NCBI GenBank assembly: GCA_944363715.1
Contig: CALVUX010000013.1
Coordinates: 1 to 55,442, forward strand
DNA length: 55,442 bases
Direction: 5' to 3'
DNA from: an uncultured Bacilli bacterium
GTDB lineage: Bacteria; Bacillota_I; Bacilli_A; RF39; UBA660
The position numbers and the translations under genes were made by a program. This document shows positions 26,020-35,824 of this stretch, piece after piece. A model generated the notes under the pieces. It was not told the DNA's origin, did not search any database, and worked only from the letters and a program-made list of their open reading frames with translations. Numbering within the stretch: the first letter of the stretch is position 1; every line of letters starts with the position of its first letter.

Positions 26020-26709
26020 CTAATCTCTATCATTACCCATAACAACTAAAACTAGTCTTAATAATTCTAATAATGTTGATATTAAAGAAGCGACATAAGT
26101 CATAGCAGCTGCCATTAACATAGAACTAGCCATAGACTTCTCGCTTGCTTCAACTACTTTTAATTTACTAAGAAAAATTTTTCCTCGCCTAGAAGCATTA
26201 AACTCAACAGGTAAAGTAATAAGTTGAAACAAAAGGATTGCCACTAACAAGAATATACCAATCCAAGCAAGATTCATCGCTCCAAAGATAAGACCAATTA
26301 AAACAGCTAAATAACCAAACATAGAACTAAAATTAACAATAGGTACTAAGAAAGATCTAAATTTCAAAAAGAAATAACCTTCCTTATCTTGAACAGCATG
26401 TCCACATTCATGAGCAGCCACACTAACACTAGCAATAGAGTCACCATTGTATATATCAGTAGAAAGTCTAACAACTTTAGCTCTTGGATCATAATGGTCA
26501 GTTAAATATCCTCTAGTCTCTACGACATAAACATTATCAAGTCCATTACTTTTTAATATTTCACGAGCAACTTCAGCTCCTGTCATACCACTTTTAACTT
26601 TAACTTTCTTATATTTACTATATCTTGTTCTTAAATAAATATCTGCAACAAGAGTTATAAGAAAAGCAATTATAACAAGTCCATATCCAAAATACATATA
26701 ATAAAACAT
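26020..26709 (-). CDS. YugP-family membrane zinc metallopeptidase
   Basis: This 229-residue protein has an N-terminal membrane segment, the zinc site HECGH at residues 100-104 (an HExxH motif with following VQDKEGY) and two or three more membrane segments, as in the YugP family. The substrate is unknown. AGGAGG stands six bases before the ATG. It is inserted between cysS and mrnC, which are neighbours in Bacillus, and spacing to both is short, so it probably shares their operon. Confidence 0.85.
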   Translation of the reverse strand: MFYYMYFGYGLVIIAFLITLVADIYLRTRYSKYKKVKVKSGMTGAEVAREILKSNGLDNVYVVETRGYLTDHYDPRAKVVRLSTDIYNGDSIASVSVAAHECGHAVQDKEGYFFLKFRSFLVPIVNFSSMFGYLAVLIGLIFGAMNLAWIGIFLLVAILLFQLITLPVEFNASRRGKIFLSKLKVVEASEKSMASSMLMAAAMTYVASLISTLLELLRLVLVVMGNDRD

Positions 26710-26719
26710 TTAAAACCTC

Positions 26720-28102
26720 CTATATTTTCTCAATAGTAGTACCTTCTCTACTATCTATTAATCTAAAACCAATACTTTCTAAATAATCACGAATCCTATC
26801 AGCTTCAGCATAATCTTTATTTTTCTTGGCTTCATTTCTCTTTTCTATTAAACTTTTTATCTCATCATCAATATCTATTATATCATCTTTTAACAAATCT
26901 AAACTTAAAACTTTATCAAATTCCATAACTAACTGTTTCTTAGTCTTATCACTAGTATCAAGTTTCAACACTTCATAAAGTACTGTTAAAGCCATCGCTG
27001 TATTCATATCGTCACTTAAAGCATCTTTAAATTTATCTAAATAAGTATTAATTATTCCCTCATCAAGTTCACCTTCATCTTTAAGTAAAGATACTCTATT
27101 CTTAAGCTTCTTATAAGCATTTTCTGCTTGTCCTAAAGCTTCATAAGTAAAAAGTAAAGGTTTACGATAATGAGACTCTAAACACATATAACGATAACTT
27201 AAAGGATTAAAGCCAGCATCTTCTAAAGTACTAACAGTAAGTATATCTCCTTTAGATTTACTCATCTTACCACTTTTGTCATTTAAATGTTCTCCATGTA
27301 CCCAATAATTACACCATTTATGACCAAGATATGCTTCACTCTGAGCGATTTCATTAGTATGATGTGGAAAGATATTATCAACACCACCACAGTGAATATC
27401 AAGATATTCTCCTAAATTTTTAATAGCAATTGAGGAACACTCTATATGCCAACCAGGATAACCAACACCAAAAGGACTATCCCATTTTAACTCTTGTGAA
27501 TCAAACTTAGACTTAGTAAACCATAAAACAAAGTCAGCTTGATTTTTCTTATTACTATCAAACTCAACACCTTCACGTGCACCCACTACCATATCATCAA
27601 TTTTATGATTAGTTAAAATATAGTAATCACTAAGTTTAGAAGTATCAAAATAAACATTACCCCCTGCTTTATAAGCATAACCTTCATCAAGTAATTTTTC
27701 TATCATCTTTATATAAGAATCTATATTTTCTGTAGCAGGACTAACAATACCAGGCCACTTAATATTAAGTTTCTCTGTATCTTTTTTAAACTCATCAGTA
27801 TAAAACTTAGCGATATCTAATACAGATTTATGTTCTTTTCTAGCACTTTTAAGCATTTTATCTTCACCACTATCAGAATCACTTGACAAATGTCCCACAT
27901 CAGTAATATTCATACAACGCTTAACTTTATAACCTAACATATTTAAAGTTTTCTCTAACACATCTTCCATTATATAAGTCCTTAAATTACCAATATGAGC
28001 ATAGTGATATACAGTAGGACCACAAGTATACATTTTAACTTCATTCTTATCTATAGGTACAAATTCTTCTATTTTTCTTGTAAGAGTATTATATAACTTC
28101 AT
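26720..28102 (-). CDS. cysS: cysteinyl-tRNA synthetase
   Basis: The class I enzyme charges tRNA-Cys. The 460-residue protein has the zinc-binding Cys in MYTCGPTVY, the HIGH-type HIGNLRTYI (near 36), the zinc ligands in HIECSSIAIK and HCGGVDNIFPHH, and KMSKSKGD (near 275), followed by the anticodon-binding helical domain. AGGTGAC precedes the ATG. The leader from the promoter at 28129 is only some 25 bases, which rules out a T-box. It heads the operon cysS-yugP-mrnC-rlmB-sigH. Confidence 0.97.
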   Translation of the reverse strand: MKLYNTLTRKIEEFVPIDKNEVKMYTCGPTVYHYAHIGNLRTYIMEDVLEKTLNMLGYKVKRCMNITDVGHLSSDSDSGEDKMLKSARKEHKSVLDIAKFYTDEFKKDTEKLNIKWPGIVSPATENIDSYIKMIEKLLDEGYAYKAGGNVYFDTSKLSDYYILTNHKIDDMVVGAREGVEFDSNKKNQADFVLWFTKSKFDSQELKWDSPFGVGYPGWHIECSSIAIKNLGEYLDIHCGGVDNIFPHHTNEIAQSEAYLGHKWCNYWVHGEHLNDKSGKMSKSKGDILTVSTLEDAGFNPLSYRYMCLESHYRKPLLFTYEALGQAENAYKKLKNRVSLLKDEGELDEGIINTYLDKFKDALSDDMNTAMALTVLYEVLKLDTSDKTKKQLVMEFDKVLSLDLLKDDIIDIDDEIKSLIEKRNEAKKNKDYAEADRIRDYLESIGFRLIDSREGTTIEKI

Positions 28103-28128
28103 AACGTCACCTCTTTCTAATTGTCTAT

Positions 28129-28164
28129 ATTATATCATTAAAATATCTAAAAGAAAATAAGAGA
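28129..28164 (-). promoter_or_regulatory. cysS promoter region; 36-bp direct repeat, copy A
   Basis: The block matches 30359-30394 at 35 of 36 positions. On the minus strand it ends in TGATATAAT, an extended -10 about 27 bases before the cysS start. There is no good -35. The 718-residue gene lies exactly between the two copies. Confidence 0.75.
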
Positions 28165-28165
28165 C

Positions 28166-30322
28166 TTATAACCTCTTATCATTATTATATGTATCTTCGT
28201 TCATACTTAACTCGTTCTTTTTAATAACTTCTTTACACTTATTATAATATTGTTGCATCTTTTGTTTTCTTTCCTCTACTTCTTGAGCATTTTCACCTGT
28301 ACACCATTGATAATTAGAAGAAAGATTATCAACTAATGTAACAAAATTTTGAGCTGTATTATAATTAAGTTCTTTATTAGCAAATAACCGGTCAGTAACT
28401 TCATAAACACTAAGAATATGTGCTATATTTTTATCTCGGAAATGATTAAAATAATATCTTTCTTCAAATATTTCATTAATCATAGAAAAAGAAACAACAT
28501 CTAAATTATCATATAATTTTAATAAATAATTAAATCTATCCAAATGTTTTTTCTTTAAAGCAGGACCATCTACCATTAATATAGGAACATTATAATAAGC
28601 CGCCCATTTTTTTGTTAATTCAAGTGGGATTTTGGGATCTTTAAAATCCCTATAATCACCATCAATAATATACATCATATAATCAATATTTATATTATTT
28701 CCATCTAAATATCTTTTTTCAAGCACTTCAGAATAAAAGGAATAATCATGATAAACACTAGATTTGCCTAAAACATCACAAGACTCAAAAGTTGGCCCTT
28801 CTAATTTTACTTTTTTAGTCATAGAAGTACCACCATCTGAACAAAAGGTCTTTAAAAGTCTCTTCGCATCAATATGAGAAAAACCACAAAGTATACTTGG
28901 TGTACCACCAAAGGTATTTACACAATTCTCACCATATGAAAGAGAAATATTAGGATTATAAATATCTTGCCTATTATTAAAAAATGATGGATTATTTATT
29001 AAATCTTTAGTAAAATTTGAAAAAGAAACAGCAGAATCATAATAATGTCCAGCTATTTGAGTAATAGTAGGATCTTTTTCTACTATATTATGATACAGCA
29101 CATGAAAGTTAGGAGTATCTAATACAAAAATAGGAATATCCTTTTTAGTCACTAAACCATTTTCATCAGTATAACTATATGGTATGTAATAACTTGGTTT
29201 ACTTTTAGACAAATCCAATAAATTTTTATTTAATTCATAAGCTTCAAATTCTTGAATCCATTCCAAAGCTTTTCTATAAGCCTCATCAAAATTAACATCT
29301 GAAAAAAGTGAATACTTCTTAACAATTTCAACAATATCTTCTTTAGTATTTTCTTTGTCTTTAATTCTTTTTATGAATTCTTCTATCAATCGAGCTTCAA
29401 CAGAAAACTCATAATGTTTTTCTCGTGCTTCTATCAAAATTTTTTCTAGTTTTTCCATATCCACTTCATTTTCAATAAATAAAGAAGGTAGAGCTGTCTC
29501 AATCTTTAAATTATCACCAAAATTAATTAAATTTGCTATATTTAACTTTTTAATTAATTTAACAGGAACACTTTCTTTATGAATACTACTATACTTTTTT
29601 TTAAAACTGCTAATAAAATGAAAGCTTTCAAAATTAATATTTGGATTATTAAGACAAAATTCAATTACTTCTTTATCATCTAAATTATCTAGTATAGCCG
29701 TTTTTTGTAAACGGCCAAATTTTTCAAAATTTTTAATTATATCTACAGCTTGTGGTACTGAAGCAAGTTTATCAAGATTCTCCATAAGTACATTTCTATT
29801 ATTTTCATAATTAAATTTAAAAATCTCTAAAATTAAAGGATAACGACTAGGATTTGATTTAATTACTTCTATATAAGGTAATAACTTTTCAAAATTACCA
29901 TCAATTATATTCAAATTATCAAGAATTACTTCTTTTCCATAAACATCATATATCTTAGGATTTAATAAATTTTTATGTTGAGCACAACTCAAAGTTATTA
30001 AAACATCCATTGCTTCTTTATTTTGATTACAAACATTCATAAAATCATCACTTATATCAAAAAAATTAATTGCATCTTTCAAAGACATAAGTTTTTCAAA
30101 ATTATCATAATCATTTTTATATAAGTTTAATAAAAAATCAAAATGTTTTTCATCAATTCCTTTTCTATGCAGTAAAGCTAATAAACTAACTTGTTCATAC
30201 AAATCTTTACCTTTAGTAGCTTCAAAAAAACTAGGCTTAAGCATAAAAGGATCACAATAAATTCCTATTTTATTTAAATATGATAAAACATTTTTTCTTT
30301 TTTTCTTATAAAATAATACCAT
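28166..30322 (-). CDS. large hypothetical protein (718 aa), two-part architecture
   Basis: I do not recognise this protein. The first 330 residues look like a helical repeat array with many short Leu/Asn/Lys-rich helices. From about 360 to 690 a mixed domain follows with conserved-looking features: FVLDTPNFHVLYHN, an FGGTPSILCGFSH stretch with Cys, GGTSM, and PILMVDGPA. No signal peptide or membrane helix is apparent, apart from a basic start (KKKRK). It could be a cytosolic enzyme or an effector-like protein. The gene is bounded by two copies of the same 36-bp promoter sequence, so it was probably inserted upstream of cysS with or by that repeat. The ribosome binding site is weak (AGG, 10-12 bases before the ATG). 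Confidence 0.75.
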   Translation of the reverse strand: MVLFYKKKRKNVLSYLNKIGIYCDPFMLKPSFFEATKGKDLYEQVSLLALLHRKGIDEKHFDFLLNLYKNDYDNFEKLMSLKDAINFFDISDDFMNVCNQNKEAMDVLITLSCAQHKNLLNPKIYDVYGKEVILDNLNIIDGNFEKLLPYIEVIKSNPSRYPLILEIFKFNYENNRNVLMENLDKLASVPQAVDIIKNFEKFGRLQKTAILDNLDDKEVIEFCLNNPNINFESFHFISSFKKKYSSIHKESVPVKLIKKLNIANLINFGDNLKIETALPSLFIENEVDMEKLEKILIEAREKHYEFSVEARLIEEFIKRIKDKENTKEDIVEIVKKYSLFSDVNFDEAYRKALEWIQEFEAYELNKNLLDLSKSKPSYYIPYSYTDENGLVTKKDIPIFVLDTPNFHVLYHNIVEKDPTITQIAGHYYDSAVSFSNFTKDLINNPSFFNNRQDIYNPNISLSYGENCVNTFGGTPSILCGFSHIDAKRLLKTFCSDGGTSMTKKVKLEGPTFESCDVLGKSSVYHDYSFYSEVLEKRYLDGNNINIDYMMYIIDGDYRDFKDPKIPLELTKKWAAYYNVPILMVDGPALKKKHLDRFNYLLKLYDNLDVVSFSMINEIFEERYYFNHFRDKNIAHILSVYEVTDRLFANKELNYNTAQNFVTLVDNLSSNYQWCTGENAQEVEERKQKMQQYYNKCKEVIKKNELSMNEDTYNNDKRL

Positions 30323-30358
30323 ACTATCAAACCTATCTTTCTTATTTGCTATAAATGA

Positions 30359-30394
30359 ATTATATCATTAAACTATCTAAAAGAAAATAAGAGA
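30359..30394 (-). promoter_or_regulatory. promoter of the 718-aa gene; 36-bp direct repeat, copy B
   Basis: One mismatch to 28129-28164. It contributes TGATATAAT to the 718-residue gene, with a leader of about 30 bases. Confidence 0.75.
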
Positions 30395-30625
30395 GTAAAT
30401 AATAATCTTATACTTAAACATCTATAAATAGAACTGTTATTCCCCCTTGCATTTTACTTTACCCATAACAATTATGTCACCAATGGTGTCGCAATCTCAT
30501 CATTTTTATATGTACTCCAATTTAATATATACTTTATTGTATACTTTACCAACGCTTTGATTAAATTTTAAAAAAAATAATTATTATTAACAAAGTCAAT
30601 ACTAAACCTAATGAGCCTCAATAAT
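30395..30625. other. intergenic stretch with a promoter-like site
   Basis: No gene of credible length is seen on either strand. On the minus strand TTGGTA, 17 bases, TATATT (about 30525-30555) resembles a promoter; only frames of eight or nine codons follow, and a CACC-ATT-GGTG hairpin lies near 30480-30491. A ten-pair stem TGAGCCTCAA/TTGAGGCTCA (30612-30641) overlaps the end of the ATPase gene but has no T run. Confidence 0.35.
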
Positions 30626-31867
30626 TTAATCTTGAGGCTCACTATAATTAATAACATTAGAAACAGGTATAATATAATTATTTTCATCTAACTTAGTCAA
30701 AGTATCATAAAAACAAATTATTCCCCCAGTTCCTATTTCTTTTTTAGTTTTCTCTAACTTACTAAAATTCTTAATCATTTCTTTTTTAGGAATAGCAGTC
30801 TTTTTTATCTCTAAAGGATATAACTTATTATTCTTATAAAATATTAAATCTATTTCATTTTTCTCTTTATCACGATAATAATAAAGGTTAGGAGTAATAC
30901 CTCTTGCATTATATGCTTTAATTATTTCACTAACAATAAATGTTTCTAAATAATGACCTGAACTAGAACCAAGTTGTAATTCTCTTGCACTAGTATATCC
31001 TGCTAAATAAGCAGCAAGACCTGTATCCATAAATACAATTTTAGGTAAATGAGTTATTCTTTTAAGTTCACTATTCATATAAGGTTCAAGCAAATAAACA
31101 AGTCCAGATGTCACTAAAATACTTAACCATCTAACTGCAGTAGGAACACTAATTAAAGCATCATTAGCAAGAGCCGTATAATTAAGTTGTTCTCCTGTCC
31201 TTGAAGCCACACTTACAATAAATTTTCTAAAACTAAGTTCATTTCCTATCTCTGTCAATTCTTTAACATCCCGAGAAATATAAGTATCAAGATAACTATT
31301 AAAATAAATATCTCGTGACATATCTTTTTCCATATAAAGTGTAGGCATACCACCCTTAAATATTATCTCATATAATTTATTAACACCTATCTTAGGCATA
31401 GTTTTATACTCATTTAATTTAGCAGGATCAAACAATTCTTTCTTTTCATTTTTAACTATCTCAGAATACATAAAGCTATTTAAATTAACAATACCAACAC
31501 GTCCTGCTAAAGACTCGCTAACATTTTTCATTAAATGAAATTGTTGTGAGCCTGATAACCAATACATACCATTTTTATTTTCTTTATCAACATTTATTTT
31601 TATATAAGAAAACAAATTAGGAGCATATTGCACTTCATCAATAAGTAAAGGAGCAGGATGTTCTTCTAAAAATAATTTAGGATCACTCTTCGCTTGTTCA
31701 CGTAAAACTTCATCATCCAAAGTTATATATTCCATATTATCGGACTTTAAACTAAGTAAAAGTGTTGTCTTTCCCACTCCTCTTGGTCCAAAAACAAACA
31801 GTACTTTAAATGTCTTACTTACATTTTCTACTATTTCTTTTACTTCTCTAGAGTACACATAAACCAC
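30626..31867 (-). CDS. AAA ATPase with DUF4143 C-terminal domain
   Basis: The 413-residue protein belongs to the widespread AAA_14/DUF4143 family. Walker A is GPRGVGKTTLL (residues 27-37), Walker B PLLIDEVQYAP (near 73), then the sensor region YWLSGSQQF. The C-terminal domain has NEIDLIFYKNNKLYPLEIKK, a PD-(D/E)xK nuclease-like core. The role is unknown; such genes are often accessory and strain-variable, and are sometimes viewed as toxin-antitoxin or defence related. It stands alone, in the same direction as its neighbours, and probably arrived horizontally. Confidence 0.9.
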   Translation of the reverse strand: MVYVYSREVKEIVENVSKTFKVLFVFGPRGVGKTTLLLSLKSDNMEYITLDDEVLREQAKSDPKLFLEEHPAPLLIDEVQYAPNLFSYIKINVDKENKNGMYWLSGSQQFHLMKNVSESLAGRVGIVNLNSFMYSEIVKNEKKELFDPAKLNEYKTMPKIGVNKLYEIIFKGGMPTLYMEKDMSRDIYFNSYLDTYISRDVKELTEIGNELSFRKFIVSVASRTGEQLNYTALANDALISVPTAVRWLSILVTSGLVYLLEPYMNSELKRITHLPKIVFMDTGLAAYLAGYTSARELQLGSSSGHYLETFIVSEIIKAYNARGITPNLYYYRDKEKNEIDLIFYKNNKLYPLEIKKTAIPKKEMIKNFSKLEKTKKEIGTGGIICFYDTLTKLDENNYIIPVSNVINYSEPQD

Positions 31868-31929
31868 TTCCTCTTACATTAATGATACAACAGAATGTAA
31901 AAAAAGCCAATATTTATATGTTAAAATAG

Positions 31930-34218
31930 TCAGACTGTTATCTCTTTCTTACCATTATACCAAGCATCAACAATAATAGGAGTAACCACTTCATCTATAA
32001 CTTTATCAACCCTTCTCGCTCCAAACTTAGGATAATTACTATCTTTAATAACTTTATCCACAATTTTTGGGGATATCTTTATCTTTAAATCTTTCTTTTT
32101 AAATCCCTCTATTAACACATTTAATCTTTTTTCCACAATTTTGTGAATAACATCACGACTTATATCATTGAAGTAATAAATCTTACCTATTCTATTAACA
32201 AATTCCACACCTAAAAACTCTTCTATATCTATATTGTTCTTACTTTCTGTAAATCCTATAGAATCACTAGAATACCCCAAATTAGTAGTCATAAAAAGAA
32301 ACACATTATCAAATCTTACCTTTCTACCCCTAGAATCAGTTAATACTCCTTCATCAAGCACTTGTAAAAACAGTTTCATCACTTCACCACTCGCTTTCTC
32401 TATCTCATCAAGTAATATAACTGAGTGAGGATGCATTCTAATCGTATCAAGAACAGTTAAATGATTATCAAAACCAACATAACCTGGAGGAGAACCAATA
32501 ATCTTACTAACAGTATGTGCCTCTTTATATTCACTCATATCAAGTCTAATAAAGTTAGTATCTCCATACAAAAGGTTAGCAAATTCTTTAACTAATAAAG
32601 TTTTACCAACACCAGTTCTTCCACAGAATAAAAAAGATTCTATATGAGGCTTATCTTGAAAACCAAGTCTAACCTTCTTAACTCTATTACACAAATCAGT
32701 AATAATTTCATCTTGTCCTAAAACTATCTTTTTTAAACTCTTATCTAAGTTATTTATAATTTTCCTACTACTTTTATTAATCTCATAAACAGGTATCTTC
32801 GTCTTTAAATATATAACATCTGCAACCATCTCTTTAGTTATTTTTTTAGGCTTTCTCTTAGTCATTAAATTAAGTTCCAAGTCATTCTTCTTAGTAAGTA
32901 ACTCTTTTTCTTTCTCTTTATAAGTAGAAGCTAAATCAAAGTCCTGTTTTATAATCGCTTTCTTCTTATTACTTATAACTTCCTGAAGTTCTATATTTAT
33001 CTTTAAAAGTTCAGTATCATTCTTACTTTCTAAAAGTGATGCTTTAGTACAAACTTCATCTAATATATCAATAGACTTATCAGGTTGATAGTATTCATAA
33101 ATATAAGTATCACTAAGTTCTACTATTAAATCAATAATATCATCACTAATACTAACGAAGTGATATGCTTCATACAAAAGTTTTAGTTTTTTTAATATCT
33201 CTTTAGTCTTATCTTTAGTAGGCTCTTCTATCATAATAATCTGAAATCTTCGGTTTAAGGCCTTATCTTTCTCTATAAAGTTATGATATTCATAAGTAGT
33301 AGTCGCTCCAATTAACTGTATCTTACCTCTTGCTAAAGCAGGCTTTATAATGTTAGATGCATCTATTGCCCCTTCCGCACCACCAGCACCTACTATTGTA
33401 TGTACTTCATCTATAAAGACAATAATATCATCATTTTCTTCAAGTTCTTTTAATATCTTAGAAACTCTCTCTTCAAACTCTCCTCTATATTTTGTCCCTG
33501 CTACTAAACTAGCCATAGGTAAGGAAAGAATAGTCTTTCCTTTAAGTGGTTTAGGAACGTTACCTTCTACTATTCTTCTAGCAAGTTCTTCAACAATAGC
33601 AGTCTTACCAACTCCTGCTTCCCCAATTAACAACGGATTATTTTTACCTCTTCTACATAATATTTCTATTAAACTTTTAATCTCATCATCACGCCCTATA
33701 ACCGGGTCTACCTCATTACCCACTACTTTTTTATTAAGATTAACAGCAAAGTCTTCTACAAGTAACTTCTTGTGTAATGCTTTATTATTAACTTTAGAGT
33801 CTTTTGAAATAGAATTATATATCTCATCTACATCTATATTAAGACCTATCAAAAGTCTAATCGCAACCCCTTCTCCTTCTTCAAGTATCGCTAGCAATAA
33901 CTCATTAACACTAACTTCTACTTCACCTTTCTCTTTACTATTTAATATAGCAGTCTCTATAACTCTTTTTAACAAAGGTGTATACAAAAACCACTCATTA
34001 GATTCTTTACCCACCCCTACTATTCTAATAAGTTCTTTCTTAAATACTTCATAAGTTATATTGTATGAAGCTAGTACTTTAGTTATCTCTAAATCCTTCA
34101 TTGAAAGTATAGAAAGAAATAAATGCTCACTTCCAACATAAGGATGTCTTAAATTATTCATCTCTTTTTTTGCAAGTATCAAAGCTTTCTGTGCTTCTTC
34201 ACTAAATCTTGAAAACAT
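31930..34218 (-). CDS. clpC: ClpC-type ATPase of the Clp protease
   Basis: ClpC unfolds substrates and feeds them to ClpP. The 762-residue protein has two N-terminal Clp repeats (FSEEAQKALILAKKEM, LRHPYVGSEHLFL), AAA module 1 with GEAGVGKTAIVEE (near 200), a middle domain with a UVR-like helix (near 415-445) and AAA module 2 with GRTGVGKTLLVKEF (near 510). It is some 50 residues shorter than Bacillus ClpC. GGAGG precedes the ATG, and a promoter is at 34241-34270. The usual ctsR-mcsA-mcsB genes are missing, so control and adaptor recruitment must differ from Bacillus. Confidence 0.93.
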   Translation of the reverse strand: MFSRFSEEAQKALILAKKEMNNLRHPYVGSEHLFLSILSMKDLEITKVLASYNITYEVFKKELIRIVGVGKESNEWFLYTPLLKRVIETAILNSKEKGEVEVSVNELLLAILEEGEGVAIRLLIGLNIDVDEIYNSISKDSKVNNKALHKKLLVEDFAVNLNKKVVGNEVDPVIGRDDEIKSLIEILCRRGKNNPLLIGEAGVGKTAIVEELARRIVEGNVPKPLKGKTILSLPMASLVAGTKYRGEFEERVSKILKELEENDDIIVFIDEVHTIVGAGGAEGAIDASNIIKPALARGKIQLIGATTTYEYHNFIEKDKALNRRFQIIMIEEPTKDKTKEILKKLKLLYEAYHFVSISDDIIDLIVELSDTYIYEYYQPDKSIDILDEVCTKASLLESKNDTELLKINIELQEVISNKKKAIIKQDFDLASTYKEKEKELLTKKNDLELNLMTKRKPKKITKEMVADVIYLKTKIPVYEINKSSRKIINNLDKSLKKIVLGQDEIITDLCNRVKKVRLGFQDKPHIESFLFCGRTGVGKTLLVKEFANLLYGDTNFIRLDMSEYKEAHTVSKIIGSPPGYVGFDNHLTVLDTIRMHPHSVILLDEIEKASGEVMKLFLQVLDEGVLTDSRGRKVRFDNVFLFMTTNLGYSSDSIGFTESKNNIDIEEFLGVEFVNRIGKIYYFNDISRDVIHKIVEKRLNVLIEGFKKKDLKIKISPKIVDKVIKDSNYPKFGARRVDKVIDEVVTPIIVDAWYNGKKEITV

Positions 34219-34240
34219 AAAATTCCTCCAATCTAATAAT

Positions 34241-34270
34241 ATTGTAAAGATTTTTACTTACTCTAATCAA
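34241..34270 (-). promoter_or_regulatory. clpC promoter
   Basis: TTGATT (34265-34270), 18 bases, TACAAT (34241-34246) on the minus strand. No CtsR heptamer pair or CIRCE element is visible around it. Confidence 0.55.
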
Positions 34271-34295
34271 GAAATAGAAGCCCCAAAAAACTGAC

Positions 34296-34319
34296 AAAAA
34301 AAAGACCCCTAAGGGTCCA
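34296..34319 (-). terminator. terminator of the transporter gene
   Basis: GACCC (34304-34308) pairs with GGGTC (34313-34317), and the minus strand continues with eight T. It lies just past the stop codon at 34326. Confidence 0.85.
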
Positions 34320-34325
34320 AGATTA

Positions 34326-35756
34326 CTATATTATTAGTAATAATACTGTAAATACTATAAATGCTAATACAAGTAATGCTACTAATAACTTCCAAATATA
34401 CTTAAACCAATCTTTAAATGAAGTATTAGTATAAGCAAGTGTTACCATTAATGGAATACTTGTAGGAGCTACTAAAGTAACAATACCATATAAGCACTGG
34501 AATATTACAGCAATAAGTTGATAATTATTAGTATCAGTAACCACACTTACAAAATATGGTAATACACTATAAAATGCATAAAGTGGATCTCCATTAAAGA
34601 TACTAGAAATAACTACAACTAAACCAGTAGTAAAGATGTTAAATCCTTTAGTTAATCCTAAAATAAATTTATAGATAACTAATTGATATGGATCATAAGT
34701 AGTAAGTACTAAACAAGTATAGATTAGTATTACAATTAAAGCAGGTACTAATGCTTTCTTAACACCTTTACCAAATCCATCAAATACATCATCCCATTTA
34801 ATTTTATAAACAAATTTAAGGATAATGATAGCAAGTAACATTAGAGTCACTAACTCTACTAAAGTCCAATATCCAAAAGCACTGATTGCCCCTAAAATCT
34901 TACCAAAGATAGGGAAACCAAATAATTCAAATTCTGTAATAGCAGTAGTTATATCATCAAATAAAGTTATACCGAAAGCACCATTCCAAGGAATAAAACC
35001 TAAAATTGTAACTATTAGCATTAAATCTAAGATTAAAACTAAAGGCCATACTTTAACTTTATGTTTCTTATCCTTGTCCTTATCTTTAACTTTCACACTC
35101 TTAACTTCTTCTGGAATAAACTCTTCTTTATCATCAACTTTCTTAGTACTAGCTTTCTTACCAAATTTTAAAACAAATAAAGCAAGTAAAACTACTCCTA
35201 AGACTAATAAAACAATTTTAGCCCAGATTAAATCTGTAAGTTCTACTGATAAGTATTGTTGTAATACTTGAGTTGTATTATAAGAGAATGTTGTTCCCAT
35301 TAAACCTACAGCAACACTACCTGCAGTAACAGCAACGGCTGTGCTTTTATTGTATCCCATCATAAGTACTAATGAAATAACAAATGGGAAGAACATTAAT
35401 AATGCTAATTGTAGTCCTGCAAATGATGTTAAAAATGCAAATAATGCCATAATAACAACTAAGCATATTACTTCTTTACCTTTAAACTTCTTTACTAAAC
35501 TATCTAGCATTCTTCTATAAGCTCCAGTTTTATATAAAACTCCATAGAATCCACCAACAACTAACACAAATAAAGCAACATAACCAAAGTAACCAAATAC
35601 AGTTGATTGATATGATAAAATATCAAATAAACCAACTTGATATCTACCAAGTTCTGTATACTCAGTTTGATAAGTCGCACAAGGTAAAATCCATGTTAAT
35701 AAAGCAAATAAAAGTAATGTTATAATAACAACTTTAAGTGTATTATGCTTTTTCAT
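34326..35756 (-). CDS. YfcC-like anion/amino-acid transporter
   Basis: The 476-residue protein has about twelve membrane segments, the N-terminal pattern ILPCATYQTEYTELGRYQVG after helix one and a central charged loop (about 210-235, Lys/Asp-rich), as in the YfcC/DcuC-like part of the ion-transporter superfamily, whose members carry dicarboxylates, amino acids or peptide-like substrates. The substrate cannot be told. The ATG at 35756 follows AAGGAGAG; the TTG at 35774 precedes that site. It stands between a C26-type amidotransferase and clpC, which might hint at an amide or amino-acid substrate, but this is speculation. Confidence 0.8.
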   Translation of the reverse strand: MKKHNTLKVVIITLLLFALLTWILPCATYQTEYTELGRYQVGLFDILSYQSTVFGYFGYVALFVLVVGGFYGVLYKTGAYRRMLDSLVKKFKGKEVICLVVIMALFAFLTSFAGLQLALLMFFPFVISLVLMMGYNKSTAVAVTAGSVAVGLMGTTFSYNTTQVLQQYLSVELTDLIWAKIVLLVLGVVLLALFVLKFGKKASTKKVDDKEEFIPEEVKSVKVKDKDKDKKHKVKVWPLVLILDLMLIVTILGFIPWNGAFGITLFDDITTAITEFELFGFPIFGKILGAISAFGYWTLVELVTLMLLAIIILKFVYKIKWDDVFDGFGKGVKKALVPALIVILIYTCLVLTTYDPYQLVIYKFILGLTKGFNIFTTGLVVVISSIFNGDPLYAFYSVLPYFVSVVTDTNNYQLIAVIFQCLYGIVTLVAPTSIPLMVTLAYTNTSFKDWFKYIWKLLVALLVLAFIVFTVLLLII

Positions 35757-35824
35757 ATTTTTCTCTCCTTCCAACTATAATTATACGAAGAATTCCCTTA
35801 GTTTACAAGCTTTTACAAAACTTT

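Noticed and set aside
28103-28128. T-box or other riboswitch before cysS
   Set aside because: The leader between the -10 and the start is far too short for a T-box.
30612-30641. ten-pair hairpin as terminator of the ATPase gene
   Set aside because: The stem is good but no T run follows on the coding strand, so it was not called.
33350-34054. 234-residue plus-strand frame inside clpC
   Set aside because: Its composition is the Ser/Ile/Leu-rich mirror of a conserved gene on the other strand, and there is no ribosome binding site.
34825-35271. 148-residue plus-strand frame inside the transporter gene
   Set aside because: A shadow of the membrane-protein gene; no start signals.
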